Source of the DNA: JAWLGZ01 sp041690635
Lineage (GTDB): Bacteria; Pseudomonadota; Gammaproteobacteria; Thiohalomonadales; Thiohalomonadaceae
DNA length: 64,000 bases
Direction: 5' to 3'
Assembly (NCBI GenBank): GCA_041690635.1
Contig: JAWLGZ010000005.1
Span: 62,001 to 126,000, forward strand
Both the position numbers and the translations under genes were made by a program. Below are positions 41,707 through 51,600 of the stretch, in pieces; the first letter of the stretch is position 1; every line of letters starts with the position of its first letter. Below the pieces are notes generated by a model. The model searched no databases. It was not told the DNA's origin and saw nothing but the letters and a program-made list of their open reading frames with translations.

Positions 41707-42138
41707 ATGAGCCCAGATTCCGCGCAGCTGCCGATCTCCGCCCGTGTTTCGATCCCGCTGCAGGAGATCGAGCTGACGGCGATCCGTGCCGGCGGTCCCG
41801 GCGGGCAGAACGTGAACAAGGTGGCCAGCGCGGTGCACCTGCGCTTCGACATCCGTGCCTCCTCGCTGCCGGAGTTCTACAAGGAGCGGCTGCTGGCGCT
41901 GTCGGACCAGCGCATCACCGGCGAGGGGGTGGTGGTGATCAAGTCGCAGGAGCACCGCAGCCAGGAGAAGAACCGGGAGGCGGCGCTGGCACGGCTGCAG
42001 AGTCTGATTCGGAGTGTGGCGGTGACGCGGAAGGCGCGTCGCCCGACCCGGCCGACGCGGGCCGCCCGGGAGCGGCGGCTCAGCGAGAAGCGGGCGCGGG
42101 GAGAGACCAAGGCGCGGCGCGGGCGGGTGGAGGAGTAG
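41707..42138 (+). CDS. arfB: ArfB (YaeJ), stop-codon-independent peptidyl-tRNA hydrolase
   Basis: 143 aa from ATG 41707 (an upstream TTG is in frame but less likely). The release-factor GGQ motif is present in RAGGPGGQNVNK (Gln34), followed by VASAVHLRFDI and RITGEGVVVIKSQEHRSQEK. The C-terminal tail is strongly basic (RPTRAARERRLSEKRARGET), as needed to thread into the empty mRNA channel of stalled ribosomes. ArfB releases nascent chains from non-stop complexes. Length and motifs match the family; the protein should be active. Confidence 0.94.
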   Translation: MSPDSAQLPISARVSIPLQEIELTAIRAGGPGGQNVNKVASAVHLRFDIRASSLPEFYKERLLALSDQRITGEGVVVIKSQEHRSQEKNREAALARLQSLIRSVAVTRKARRPTRPTRAARERRLSEKRARGETKARRGRVEE

Positions 42139-42187
42139 GGCGGGCAACCGTCGGCTGAGGGGGGGCGCCGCCAGCCCTCGCCACACG

Positions 42188-42382
42188 TCACCCGGTTTCC
42201 ATCGACTCCACCCGGTTTCGCCCCTTCTCCTTGGCCCGGTACATCGCCCCGTCGGCGAGTGAGAGCAGCTCCGTCAAAGATGTGGAGGTGGGCCGCGCCG
42301 GACGCCGGGTCGGCAGGTATCTCGCCGCTGCCCTCGAGTCCTTCAGCGGCTCGCCGGTGGCCTGGTGAGAAATGCGGGTCAA
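42188..42382 (-). pseudogene. Remnant of a GGDEF diguanylate cyclase (C-terminal end only)
   Basis: The 64-codon frame ends LLSLADGAMYRAKEKGRNRV followed by ESMETG, the signature of the extreme C-terminus of GGDEF domains. The 35 residues before it (from MTRISHQATGE) do not resemble the rest of a GGDEF domain, and no GGDEF or I-site is found upstream on any minus-strand frame before the methyltransferase gene. It is therefore most likely the decayed tail of a diguanylate cyclase gene left after deletion or rearrangement. Confidence 0.7.
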
Positions 42383-42428
42383 GGGAGCAGGCGGAGAGTT
42401 TCCCGGTGCCGAAGCACCGGACGGAGGT

Positions 42429-43988
42429 TCAGTTCACCGGCGCCTTCGGTTCGAGCAGTCCCTGCCGGGCGAACAGTTCGAGCATGCGGGCGGTGTTGGC
42501 GGCCACCATCTGTTTGAGTTTGTCGCCGCTCTGATCACCAGCCAGGGCGCGCAGGGTCTCATCCTCGGTGAACCGGCGGGTCAGCGCCTCCACCAGCTCG
42601 TCCACCGTCAGGCTGCCGTCGAGCCGCTCCAGCAACGCTTCGCTGAACGGGTCGAGCTGGACGGTGGTGTGGCGCACCCCGGCGGCGTGGCCGATACCGG
42701 CGCGCGCCTGGGCGAGGGCGAGGCGGTTTGCGCGCGGGCGCTCCTCGATCCGGTGGAACACCGGTTCCGGCGTGACGGTGGCGCCGATCGCCTGGTGGGC
42801 AAACAGGCTGAACATCTCGCTGGCGAGGTGATCGAACTGCTCGGCCGCGGCGGCCCCGCCGCCGGCCGCCACCTGCTGCTGGGCGGTCAGCGCCAGCTCC
42901 TCCAGCGCCACGCTGTCCGGGAACACCGTCCCCAGATGGACCAGCGCCGCCTTGGTGAGCGGATGACTGACCTGGATGCGCTCGCCGGCCGCAGTGGTGA
43001 ACGGCGCCTCCTTGGTGCGGCGCAGGTCGAGCTTCTTCGGCGGTCGGAGGTCGGAGTGGAAGGCGTAGCCGGTGAACGGATCCAGGTCGGGGTAGTGAGC
43101 CACCCGGCACTCGGCCCGGCAGAGCAGGCTCTGGCGGAAGTTGCGGTTGGTGAGGAAGTCCATGTACTGCCAGCGCTCGACGGGGTCTTCGATCAGCTCC
43201 AGCATCTGGTCCGCCCGGTCGCCGAGCGGGGAGGCGAACATGGAGTGGAGTTCGGTATCGCAGAGGTATTGCAGGTCGTGTCGCGCCGCGTCGGCCACGA
43301 AGCGGGAGAAGAGGAACGGCTCGTTCACGCTCTCCAGGTACTCGTGGTAGAGGTAGCTTTCGTGATTGCCGCGGATGCGGTCGATCTCCATCCGTAGATA
43401 GCGCCCGTGCAGGGCGTCGCTCCCGTCCAGCGACGTATCGATGAAGTCGAGCAGTTGCTGCGCGCCGGCAAGCCGTTCGAGGGGGGCTGTCAGGTGGCGG
43501 GTGTGGTGGAGCAGCATGTCGCGCAGCATGCCGCGCATGCGCCAGCCGGGCAGGGTGTTGTAGCTGATGTAGGCGATGCCGTTCTCATTCAGCCGCCCGC
43601 GGCAGAGGGCGAGGATGCGCTCGCGCACCGCCTCCGGCGCCCACGAGTAGACCCCGTGACAGATGATGTAGTCGAACCCCTCGCCCTCGGTGGGGAACTC
43701 CAGGATGTCCCCCTGCTGCAGCTCGACATTGGGGAGCCCCACCGCCTCGATGAGCCGCTCTCCGTCGGCCACCTGTGTCCCGGAGAGTTCGATGCCGACA
43801 AAGTGCGACTGCGGCAACCGGAACGCCATCGGGATGAGGTTGCCGCCGCTGGCACAGCCCAGCTCCAGCACCCGGCAGCGGGCCGGGTCGGCCGCCTCGA
43901 CGCCGAACAGCCGGGCGATGGTGGCCAGGAAGCTGGGATGGGTCTCCGGGAACGGGCTGCTGTCGTAGGGTATCTCGTCGTAGCTCAT
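42429..43988 (-). CDS. Class I SAM-dependent methyltransferase with methyltransferase regulatory domain
   Basis: 519 aa. N-terminal Rossmann fold with SAM motif I VLELGCASGGNLIPMA (about residues 40-55), acidic strand-2 end FVGIELSGTQVADGERLI and motif FDYIICHGVYSWAPEAVRE. The middle (about 215-320) is typical of the methyltransferase regulatory domain found in proteobacterial and planctomycete proteins (YLYHEYLESVNEPFLFSRFV). The C-terminal 100 residues contain a small helical PqqD-like or wHTH-like region (LDGSLTVDELVEALTRRF). The substrate is unknown. A CTCTCCC/GGGAGAG hairpin repeat lies just upstream of its start. Confidence 0.85.
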   Translation of the reverse strand: MSYDEIPYDSSPFPETHPSFLATIARLFGVEAADPARCRVLELGCASGGNLIPMAFRLPQSHFVGIELSGTQVADGERLIEAVGLPNVELQQGDILEFPTEGEGFDYIICHGVYSWAPEAVRERILALCRGRLNENGIAYISYNTLPGWRMRGMLRDMLLHHTRHLTAPLERLAGAQQLLDFIDTSLDGSDALHGRYLRMEIDRIRGNHESYLYHEYLESVNEPFLFSRFVADAARHDLQYLCDTELHSMFASPLGDRADQMLELIEDPVERWQYMDFLTNRNFRQSLLCRAECRVAHYPDLDPFTGYAFHSDLRPPKKLDLRRTKEAPFTTAAGERIQVSHPLTKAALVHLGTVFPDSVALEELALTAQQQVAAGGGAAAAEQFDHLASEMFSLFAHQAIGATVTPEPVFHRIEERPRANRLALAQARAGIGHAAGVRHTTVQLDPFSEALLERLDGSLTVDELVEALTRRFTEDETLRALAGDQSGDKLKQMVAANTARMLELFARQGLLEPKAPVN

Positions 43989-44021
43989 GGCGGGGTTGCT
44001 CTGGCCGCTGTTGAAAAACCC

Positions 44022-44040
44022 CCTCTCCCTCAGGGAGAGG
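44022..44040. repeat. CCTCTCCC-type palindromic repeat
   Basis: An 8-bp stem CCTCTCCC/GGGAGAGG with a 3-base loop is followed by TCCGGGGTGAGGG, a pattern found as a dispersed intergenic repeat. A related piece (CTCCCCAGGGAGAGGGG) is at about 30246-30263, before the GMC gene. Here it lies between the methyltransferase gene start and the end of the next minus-strand gene and could serve as that gene's terminator. Confidence 0.55.
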
Positions 44041-44057
44041 TCCGGGGTGAGGGCCTG

Positions 44058-44639
44058 CTAGTGCGTGCCGACACCCATCCAGATCAGCTTGGTGTCATTC
44101 AGGTGTTTCGGCCGCTCGCGGGGCATTACCGTGCGGCCGTAGGCGGAGGGCCACACCCACAGCTCCGTCTCTTCCGCCTGCTCGATGGTCGGCGGACCGA
44201 AGACGCCGCTCACGTAGTCGTGCATGGCGACGTGATAGACCGGCTGATAGGCGATCTGCATGACGGTGAGGGTGTCGCCGGCGTAGTGGAAGCTCACATG
44301 GCGAGCCGGAATACCGTTGAACGAGGCGATCTTCCGCTGGCACACCCGGTTGCCGAACGGACCGACTGCCGCCAGGCACTCCAGCCCCAGGCTCTCCAGC
44401 ACACTGTTCAGCTCCTCCTCGCGGATATCCGAACGCAGGTGTTCCAGGGCGAGCTGCATCTCCGGATCGCCGCGCAGGGAGAGGATCATCGAGTCGGCGA
44501 AGCGCTGTCCGTCCCGGCTGGCGACAACCCAGAGGAGCGGCCCGATCAGGAGGGTCAGCAGGAGAAGGCGAATCAGGCGCTTGTGCAGGTTGGGCTTTTG
44601 GTCGGCCACGTTCGGTGTCGCTGTTCGGGGGCGCTCCAT
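44058..44639 (-). CDS. Membrane-anchored protein of unknown function
   Basis: 193 aa from ATG 44639. A basic N-terminus and one transmembrane segment (KRLIRLLLLTLLIGPLLWVV, about residues 20-40) anchor a soluble domain with no known family. Two Cys pairs are possible (LECLAAVGPFGNRVCQRKI). The end contains Trp/Tyr-rich strands (ELWVWPSAYGRTV, TKLIWMGVGTH). It is likely periplasmic. It is divergent from the small gene at 44736. Coding status is supported by the signal-anchor and normal codon pattern; function unknown. Confidence 0.65.
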   Translation of the reverse strand: MERPRTATPNVADQKPNLHKRLIRLLLLTLLIGPLLWVVASRDGQRFADSMILSLRGDPEMQLALEHLRSDIREEELNSVLESLGLECLAAVGPFGNRVCQRKIASFNGIPARHVSFHYAGDTLTVMQIAYQPVYHVAMHDYVSGVFGPPTIEQAEETELWVWPSAYGRTVMPRERPKHLNDTKLIWMGVGTH

Positions 44640-44735
44640 GTTAGTGGCTCCGAAGGCGGATGTCACAGCCGGCCGCCGGGGACGCATGGCGCCGACTGTG
44701 CCAAACTGGCCCCCCGCCCGAACCGAGGTCCCGCC

Positions 44736-45041
44736 ATGAGCCGCTGCCGTGTGGAGAAACGGATCTGGAAAGACCGTCTGAAGAGCTCCGATTACACCTG
44801 CCTCTGCTACGAACTGGAGGTGGCGGACACGCCGGCGCGGGGCAGTGAACTGCACGAGGGGCGCTGGTTCTCCGGGCCGGTCAGTTCGGTGATCTGGAAT
44901 GTGGACGAGGCGTGCTTCCACTGTCGGGTCGAGGACGAGGCGCCCTCCATCGACCGTGATTACGAATACACCCACGAGTTTCTGGTCGAGAACGCCGTGA
45001 GTGAGGGGTGGCGGCCCTGCGCTCCCCGCGGGATGGAGTGA
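44736..45041 (+). CDS. Small conserved-looking hypothetical protein
   Basis: 101 aa from ATG 44736. Soluble, with five Cys residues (SRCRVEKR, YTCLCYELEV, EACFHCRVEDE) and an acidic middle; no signal or transmembrane segment. The CLC and CFHC pairs could bind a metal or form disulfides. No family is recognised. It is followed 75 bases later by another small acidic protein gene. Real coding is likely from start context and amino-acid composition, but not certain. Confidence 0.55.
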   Translation: MSRCRVEKRIWKDRLKSSDYTCLCYELEVADTPARGSELHEGRWFSGPVSSVIWNVDEACFHCRVEDEAPSIDRDYEYTHEFLVENAVSEGWRPCAPRGME

Positions 45042-45116
45042 TCCGGCCGGCACCGCCCGTTCACCCCTGATACAATTGCGTTTCTCGACTGCACCCCCTT
45101 CCGAGAGGTCTTCCCG

Positions 45117-45416
45117 ATGTCCCAGGAATCCAGCGCCTACGACGACGCCGCCCGCGAAGCGGTGGAGCTCGGCAACCGCATTGCCGATGAGGACCAGGAG
45201 GCGGACCTGTGGGACATCTCCGACGGCCTGCTGGCCGGCGCTGTCCATTACTGGCTCTACACCCGCCAGCCCTGCGACGACCCCCGCTGCGAGGAGTGCG
45301 GCCCCATCAGCACCGCCGAAGAGCGCATGAAGGCGCTGCGGCGGCTGATCGACGAGTTCGCACGGGAGAGCGAGTACTACCACTCTCCCAACGACATCAA
45401 CGTCGGGCGAGCGTAG
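45117..45416 (+). CDS. Small acidic conserved hypothetical protein upstream of recC
   Basis: 99 aa, GAGAGG ribosome-binding site upstream of ATG 45117. Strongly acidic and helical (AYDDAAREAVELGNRIADED, MKALRRLIDEFARESEYYHS) with a compact Cys motif C-D-D-P-R-C-E-E-C that could coordinate zinc or iron. Proteins with this layout occur as conserved hypotheticals in sulfur-oxidising gammaproteobacteria, from memory. It ends 18 bases before recC and is possibly co-transcribed with recCBD. Confidence 0.65.
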   Translation: MSQESSAYDDAAREAVELGNRIADEDQEADLWDISDGLLAGAVHYWLYTRQPCDDPRCEECGPISTAEERMKALRRLIDEFARESEYYHSPNDINVGRA

Positions 45417-45434
45417 CACCAGGCCGGTTCCCCG

Positions 45435-48400
45435 GTGCTCCGGAGTTACCACAGCAACCGGCTCGAACGGCTCGCCGACCGCCTCGCCGGGGTGCTCGAC
45501 CGGCCGCTCTCCGACCCGCTCCAACCGGAGCTGATCATCACCCAGAGCCGCGGCATGGCGCGCTGGCTCACCTTCGCCCTGGCCGAGCGCCACGGCGTCG
45601 CCGCCAACCTCCGTTTCCAGCTCCCCGCCGCCTTCATCTGGCAACTGTTGTCGACCGCCCTCGAAGCGGGCGAGGAGGGCGGTTCCGCCTACGATCGGGA
45701 GCTGCTGGTGTGGCGGCTGATGCGGGTACTGCCCGGCTGTCTGGAACACCCCGCCTTCGCGCCGCTCGCCGGTTACCTGCGCGGCGGCGACGACGAACTG
45801 CGGCTGTGGCAGCTCTGCCTGCGCATCGCCGACACCTTCGACCAGTATCTGGTCTACCGCCCGGAGTTGATCCTGCGCTGGGAGTCGGGGGCCGAGCCGG
45901 ACGACTGGCAGGCGCGCCTGTGGCGGGAGGTGGCGGCAGCGGCAGGCGGCGCTCCCCACCGCGCCCGGCTGCTGCACCGCTTCCTCGCCGGGGGTGAACT
46001 GTCCGGGGAGCGGCTGCCGGAGCGGATCACCCTGTTCGGCATCCCCGGCCTGCCGCCCCCCTATCTGGAGGTGCTTGCCCGCCTGGCGGAGCGGACCGGG
46101 GTGCACCTGTTCCTGATGAATCCCTGCCGCGAGTACTGGGGCGACATCGAACCGGAAAAACGGATCGCCCGCCTGCGCGAACGGCGCGGCGACGATGCGC
46201 CCGATTACCTGACCTCCGGCAATCCGCTGCTCGCCTCCCTCGGCCGCCAGGGGCGCGACTTCATCGATGCGCTGGTGGCCCGCGGACCGGAGGAGGAGGC
46301 GCTCTACGCCGAACCGGACACCGGACGCCTGCTCGGCGCCATCCAGGCCGACATTCTGGATCTGCGGGAGCCGCCTGAGGCGCTCCCCGGTGACGACTCG
46401 CTGCAGCTGCACATCTGCCACGGCCCGATGCGCGAGATCGAGGTGCTGCATGACCGCCTGCTCGACCGCTTTGGGCGCGACCCGGACCTGGAGCCGCGCG
46501 ATGTGGTGGTGATGATCCCGGAGATCGAGCGTTACGCCCCCTACATCGAGGCGGTATTCGGCGCCGCCGAGGGGCGTCGCCACATCCCCTACGGGGTGGC
46601 GGACCTCTCCGCCCGCGCCGCCCACCCGATCATTCAAGCGTTCCTGAACCTGCTGGAGGTGGCGCGCGGGCGTTTCGCCGCCAGCGAGGTGCTGTCGGTG
46701 CTGGAGGTGCCGGCGGTGCTGCGCCGCTTCGGCCTGGACGAGGCGGAGTTCGAGACCGCCCGCCGCTGGGTGGCCGAGAGCGGGATCCGCTGGGGGCTGG
46801 ACGGCGAGGCCCGTGCCGCCCTCGACCTGCCGGCCGGCGACGAGAACACCTGGGCGTTCGGCCTGCGCCGCCTCCTCCTCGGCTACGCGATGGGGGAGGG
46901 GGACACGCTGTATCACGGCGTGGCACCGCTGCCCGCGGTGGAGGGGCTGGGCGCCGAGGCGCTGGGTCAGCTCTGTGCCTTCGTCGAGGAGTTGGCGGAA
47001 CTGGGGAGGCGGCTCGGCAGGCGGCGCACGGCGGCCGAGTGGGCGGAGCTGCTCGGTGAGGCGGTGGATCGCTTCTTCCGGCCGGACAGTGAAGAGAACG
47101 AACAGCTGCAACTGCTGCGCGACGCCCTCGACAGTCTGGTGGATCGCACCGACCGCGCCGGTTTCGACCGGCCGTTCGGTCTTCCGGTGCTGAGCGACCT
47201 GCTCCAGCAGGGCCTGGCCGAGCCCCAGGGGGCCCGCCACTTTCTCACCGGGGGCGTCACCTTCTGCGGCATGGTGCCGATGCGCTCGCTGCCGTTCCGG
47301 ATGGTCTGCCTGGTGGGGATGAACCACGACAGCTTCCCGCGCCAGAGCCGCCCGCCCGGCTTCGATCGCATCGCCGCCGATCCGCGGCCGGGTGATCGCG
47401 CCCGCCGCGACGAGGACCGCTACCTGTTTCTGGAGGCGCTGCTCTCCGCCCGCGACGCGCTCTACATCAGCTACAGCGGGCGCGGTCAGCGCGACAATGC
47501 GCCGCAACTCCCCTCCACGGTGGTGAGCGAGCTGCTCGACTACATCGGGCAGTTCCACGGCGAAAAGACCCTGGCGGCGCTGACGGTCGAGCACCCGTTG
47601 CAGCCGTTCAGCCGGCGGAACTTCGATGGCAGCGCGCCCGAGCTGTTCAGTTATGCGACGGAGTGGCTGCCCGGGGTCCGGGCGCGTGCCGCGGGGGGCG
47701 AAGGGGAGGCGCCGTTCTGTGACGGACAGCTCGCCGTGCCTGCCGCCGAGGGGGCGATCGAACTGGCGGAGCTGGTGCGCTTCTTCCGCCACCCGGCCCG
47801 CCACTTCTTTCGCGAACGGCTCGGGGTGCGGATCGAGGAGCACGCCGACCTGCCGGAGGATGAGGAGCCGTTCGACCTGGGCGGACTCGACCGCTACCGG
47901 GTCCGGGACGAACTGCTCGCCGCCGCCCTGAACGGGGAGAGTCCGGAGGCACGCCGCGACCTGTTGAAGGCGCGCGGTTCGCTGCCGCCCGGCCCCTTCG
48001 CCGATCTCGCCTTCGATGAGACGCTGCCGGCGGTGGAGGCGCTCGCCGAACGGCTGCACCTCTGTCTGGAGCAGCCGCTGCCACGGCTGGAGCTCGCCAT
48101 CGCCGGCAACGGCTGGGAGCTGGCCGGCTGGCTGGAGGGGCTGACCGGTGCAGGGCTGGTGCGCTACCGGGTCGGCACCCTGCGGCCGGCGGATCGCATC
48201 GCCCTGTGGCTGGAGCACCTGGCCCTCTGCGCCGCCGCCCCGGCGGGGGTGCCGACGGTCAGTCGCTTCGTCGCCCTCGATAGCGAGTGGGTGCTGCCAC
48301 CGGTGGCCGCGCCGCTCGAACGGCTCGGCGGACTGATCGAACTCTACCGGCAGGGGCAGTCGCAGCCGCTGCGCTGCTATCCGTGCACCGCCCACGACTA

Positions 48401-48608
48401 TGTCGCCGCCCTGCGCGGCGGCAAGGGCGATCCGCTGCGCAAGGCGGCGACGCGCTGGTATGGCAGCGACTTCTCGCCGGTACCGCCGGAGGGGGCGGAC
48501 CCCTACTGGGCCGCCGCGACCCGCGGCTGCGACCCGCTCGACGACACCTTCGCCGACCTCGCCGAATCGGTGTTCGGCCCGGTGCTGGATGCGGGGGGGG
48601 AGCCGTGA
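45435..48608 (+). CDS. recC: RecC, exodeoxyribonuclease V gamma subunit
   Basis: 1057 aa from GTG 45435. The N-terminus SNRLERLADRLAGVLDRPLS followed by DPLQPELIITQSRGMARWL is typical of RecC. Other landmarks: ITLFGIPGLPPPYLEVLARL, LQLHICHGPMREIEVLHDRL, GGVTFCGMVPMRSLPFRMVC and DALYISYSGRGQRDN. RecC lacks catalytic helicase residues and recognises Chi, feeding the 3' strand to RecB. Gene order recC-recB-recD is typical of gammaproteobacteria without ptrA. It shares a one-base stop/start overlap (TGATG) with recB. Length is close to the E. coli protein (1122 aa). Confidence 0.95.
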   Translation: MLRSYHSNRLERLADRLAGVLDRPLSDPLQPELIITQSRGMARWLTFALAERHGVAANLRFQLPAAFIWQLLSTALEAGEEGGSAYDRELLVWRLMRVLPGCLEHPAFAPLAGYLRGGDDELRLWQLCLRIADTFDQYLVYRPELILRWESGAEPDDWQARLWREVAAAAGGAPHRARLLHRFLAGGELSGERLPERITLFGIPGLPPPYLEVLARLAERTGVHLFLMNPCREYWGDIEPEKRIARLRERRGDDAPDYLTSGNPLLASLGRQGRDFIDALVARGPEEEALYAEPDTGRLLGAIQADILDLREPPEALPGDDSLQLHICHGPMREIEVLHDRLLDRFGRDPDLEPRDVVVMIPEIERYAPYIEAVFGAAEGRRHIPYGVADLSARAAHPIIQAFLNLLEVARGRFAASEVLSVLEVPAVLRRFGLDEAEFETARRWVAESGIRWGLDGEARAALDLPAGDENTWAFGLRRLLLGYAMGEGDTLYHGVAPLPAVEGLGAEALGQLCAFVEELAELGRRLGRRRTAAEWAELLGEAVDRFFRPDSEENEQLQLLRDALDSLVDRTDRAGFDRPFGLPVLSDLLQQGLAEPQGARHFLTGGVTFCGMVPMRSLPFRMVCLVGMNHDSFPRQSRPPGFDRIAADPRPGDRARRDEDRYLFLEALLSARDALYISYSGRGQRDNAPQLPSTVVSELLDYIGQFHGEKTLAALTVEHPLQPFSRRNFDGSAPELFSYATEWLPGVRARAAGGEGEAPFCDGQLAVPAAEGAIELAELVRFFRHPARHFFRERLGVRIEEHADLPEDEEPFDLGGLDRYRVRDELLAAALNGESPEARRDLLKARGSLPPGPFADLAFDETLPAVEALAERLHLCLEQPLPRLELAIAGNGWELAGWLEGLTGAGLVRYRVGTLRPADRIALWLEHLALCAAAPAGVPTVSRFVALDSEWVLPPVAAPLERLGGLIELYRQGQSQPLRCYPCTAHDYVAALRGGKGDPLRKAATRWYGSDFSPVPPEGADPYWAAATRGCDPLDDTFADLAESVFGPVLDAGGEP

Positions 48609-51600
48609 TGCCCGCCGCACCGCAGCCGCTCGATCCCCTCAATCTGCCGCTGGAGGGGGTGCGCCTCATCGAGGCGAGTGCCGGCACCGGCAAGACCTAC
48701 ACCATCGCCGCCCTCTACCTGCGCCTGCTGCTGGAGAAGCGGCTGTCGGTGCGCGACCTGCTGGTGGTCACCTACACCCGTGCCGCCACCGAGGAGCTGC
48801 GCGATCGCATCCGGGCGCGGCTGCGCGAGGCGCTGGCGGCGCTGCGCGGCGCGACCTGCGGGGACGACCTGCTGGCGCAGCTGATTGCCGCGCAGCCCGA
48901 TCCGCGCGCGACGGCCGACCATCTGGAGCGGCAGATCACCTGCCTCGACGAGGCGGCGGTGTTCACCATCCACGGCTTCTGCCAGCGCATGCTCCAGGAC
49001 AACGCCTTCGAGAGCGGCGCCCTGTTCGACGCCGAGCTCATCACCAGCGAGGCGGAGCTGCTGGACGAGGTGGTGCGCGACTTCTGGCGGCGGCGTTTCT
49101 ACGCGGCGGGCGAGGGGGTGGCGGCGCTCGCCCGCGAGCAGTGGGGCACCCCCGACGGCCTGCGTGCGGCGATCCGGACCTACATCGCCCGCCCCGATTT
49201 GCAGGTCGCCGCCGGGCCGGCACCGGCGCCGGACGCCTATGGGCGGCTGTTTGCCGAGTTGCAGCGGCTGTGGCGCGCGGAGCGGGAAGATATCCTTGCC
49301 CTCATCGCCGGGAGCCAGGCGCTCAGCCGGGCAAAGGATGCCTATAAGGAGGTGAATGTGGCGGCGGCCACCGCCGCCCTCGACGCCTTCGTCGACGCCG
49401 CGCCGGTGGAGTATGCCTTGCCGGACGGGATCACCCTCTTCACCACCACGATGCTGTGCGGCGCGGTGACGAAGAGCGCCGCGAAGAAGGGGCTGGGCGC
49501 CCCCGTACACCGCCTTTTCGATCTCTGCGATGAGCTGGTGGCGCTGCGCACGGCCCAGGCGCGGCAGTTGACCGCCGAGGCGATCGCCTGGTGCCGCGAC
49601 GAGCTGCCGCGGCGCAAGGAGGCGCTCGGTGTCCTCGCCTTCGACGACCTGCTCTCCCGGCTGAGCGACGCCCTCGACCCCCGGGCGGGTGACTCCGCGG
49701 CCGAGCTGGCCGACCGCATCGCCGGCCGCTTCCGCTTCGCGCTCATCGACGAGTTCCAGGATACCGACCCGGCCCAGTACCGCATCTTCGAAACGGTCTA
49801 CGCCAACCGGCCCGGCTGCGGTCTGCTGCTCATCGGCGATCCGAAACAGGCGATCTACAGCTTCCGCGGCGCCGACGTCTTCACCTACATGGCCGCGAAG
49901 GCGGCCGTCCCGGCGGCCAACCACTACACCCTCGGGCGCAACTGGCGTTCGACCGCGCGGTTGGTCGGGGCGGTCAACGCCCTGTTCGCGCGCAACGCCG
50001 CCGCCTTCCTGTTTCCCGGGGAGATCGACTACTTCGAGGTGGAGGCGGCCGGCCACGCCGACAACGAACCTTTGCGCATCGACGGCGAGGTGCCGGCCCC
50101 GCTCAACGCCTGGTTCCTGCCGCGGCAGAATGATAAACCGATGGGCAAGGGGGCGGCCGATGCGCTGCTCGCCGCCGCCTGCGCCCGCGAGGTCACCCGC
50201 CTGCTGCAGGCGGGTGCCGAGGGGCGGGCGCTGATCGGTGAACAGCCGCTGCTGCCGAAGGACATCGCGGTGCTGGTGCGCAGCCACAGCGAGGCGGCGC
50301 AGGTGCAGGCGGCGCTGCGCGGCCAGGGGATCACCAGCGTCTTCTTCAGCCGCGACAGCGTCTACAACACCGAGGAGGCGGCGGAGCTGGCCCGCCTGCT
50401 CGCCGCCGTGGCGGAGCCGGGGAGCGAGTCGCTGCTGCGCGGGGCGCTCTGTTCGCGGCTGCTGGGGCTGAGCCTCGCCGGTTTCGACGCCCTGCTGGCC
50501 GACGAACTGGCGTGGGAGGAGCTGGCCGCCGACTTCCACCGCTACCACCGGCTGTGGCTGGAGCGGGGCTTCATGGCGATGTTCCGCCGCCTGCTGGAGG
50601 AGCGGGGCATTGCCCGGCGGCTGCTGGCCCTGACCGACGGCGAGCGGCGGCTCACCAACCTGCTGCAACTGGCGGAGCTGCTGCAGAACGCCAGCCGCGA
50701 ACACCACGGCATCGAAGGGGTGCTGCGCTGGTTGGCCGGGGAGTGCGCACGGCCGGACGGCGACAGCGAGGAGCAGCAGCTGCGGCTGGAGAGCGACGAG
50801 GAGCTGGTCAAGATCGTCACCATCCACCGCAGCAAGGGGCTGGAGTACCCGGTGGTGTTCGCGCCGTTCCTGTGGAAGTGCCGCCTGACCGGTGACGGCC
50901 CGCTGCTGTTCCACGACGAGCGGCGTGCGCTGACCCTGGATCTGGCTGGGGGCGACGCCAACCGGGCGCGGGTGGAGCGTGAGCGGCTGGCCGAGGATGT
51001 GCGCCTGGCCTACGTGGCGCTGACGCGGGCGCGTCACCTCTGCTGGTTCGCCTGGGGCGCGCTGCGCGATGCCCCCGCCTCGGCCCTCGCCTGGCTGCTG
51101 CACGGGACGGACGACCTCCCCGATGTGGAGGCGTTGGCCCAGCGGGTCGGCGCGCTCGCCGACGAGGAGCTGCGGCAGGGACTGGAGGCGTTCGCCGCCC
51201 ACGGCCTGACCGTGGCGCCGCTGCCCGGGGAGATGCCGCCCTGGCGCGGTGCCGAACAGACCGCGTGCGAATTGCAGGCGCGCGAGCCGGGCCGGGCGAT
51301 CGCCGCCGAGTGGCGCGTCACCAGCTACAGCGCACTGACCGCGGGGGCGCATGCGGACAGCGAACGGCCCGAGTACGGCAGCGAGCGGGAGGATACCGAG
51401 ACGGAGGGGACCCCGGCGGAACCGATCTTCGCCTTTCCCCGCGGCGCCCACGCCGGCCGCTTCATGCACGCCCTGTTCGAGGGGATCGACTTTGCCGCAC
51501 CCCTCGATGGCCAGTTCGTTGCGCGCCAACTCGCCCGTCACGGCTTCGACCCGGCGTGGCAACCCTGCATCGAGGGGATGGTGCGACAGGTGCTCGCCAC

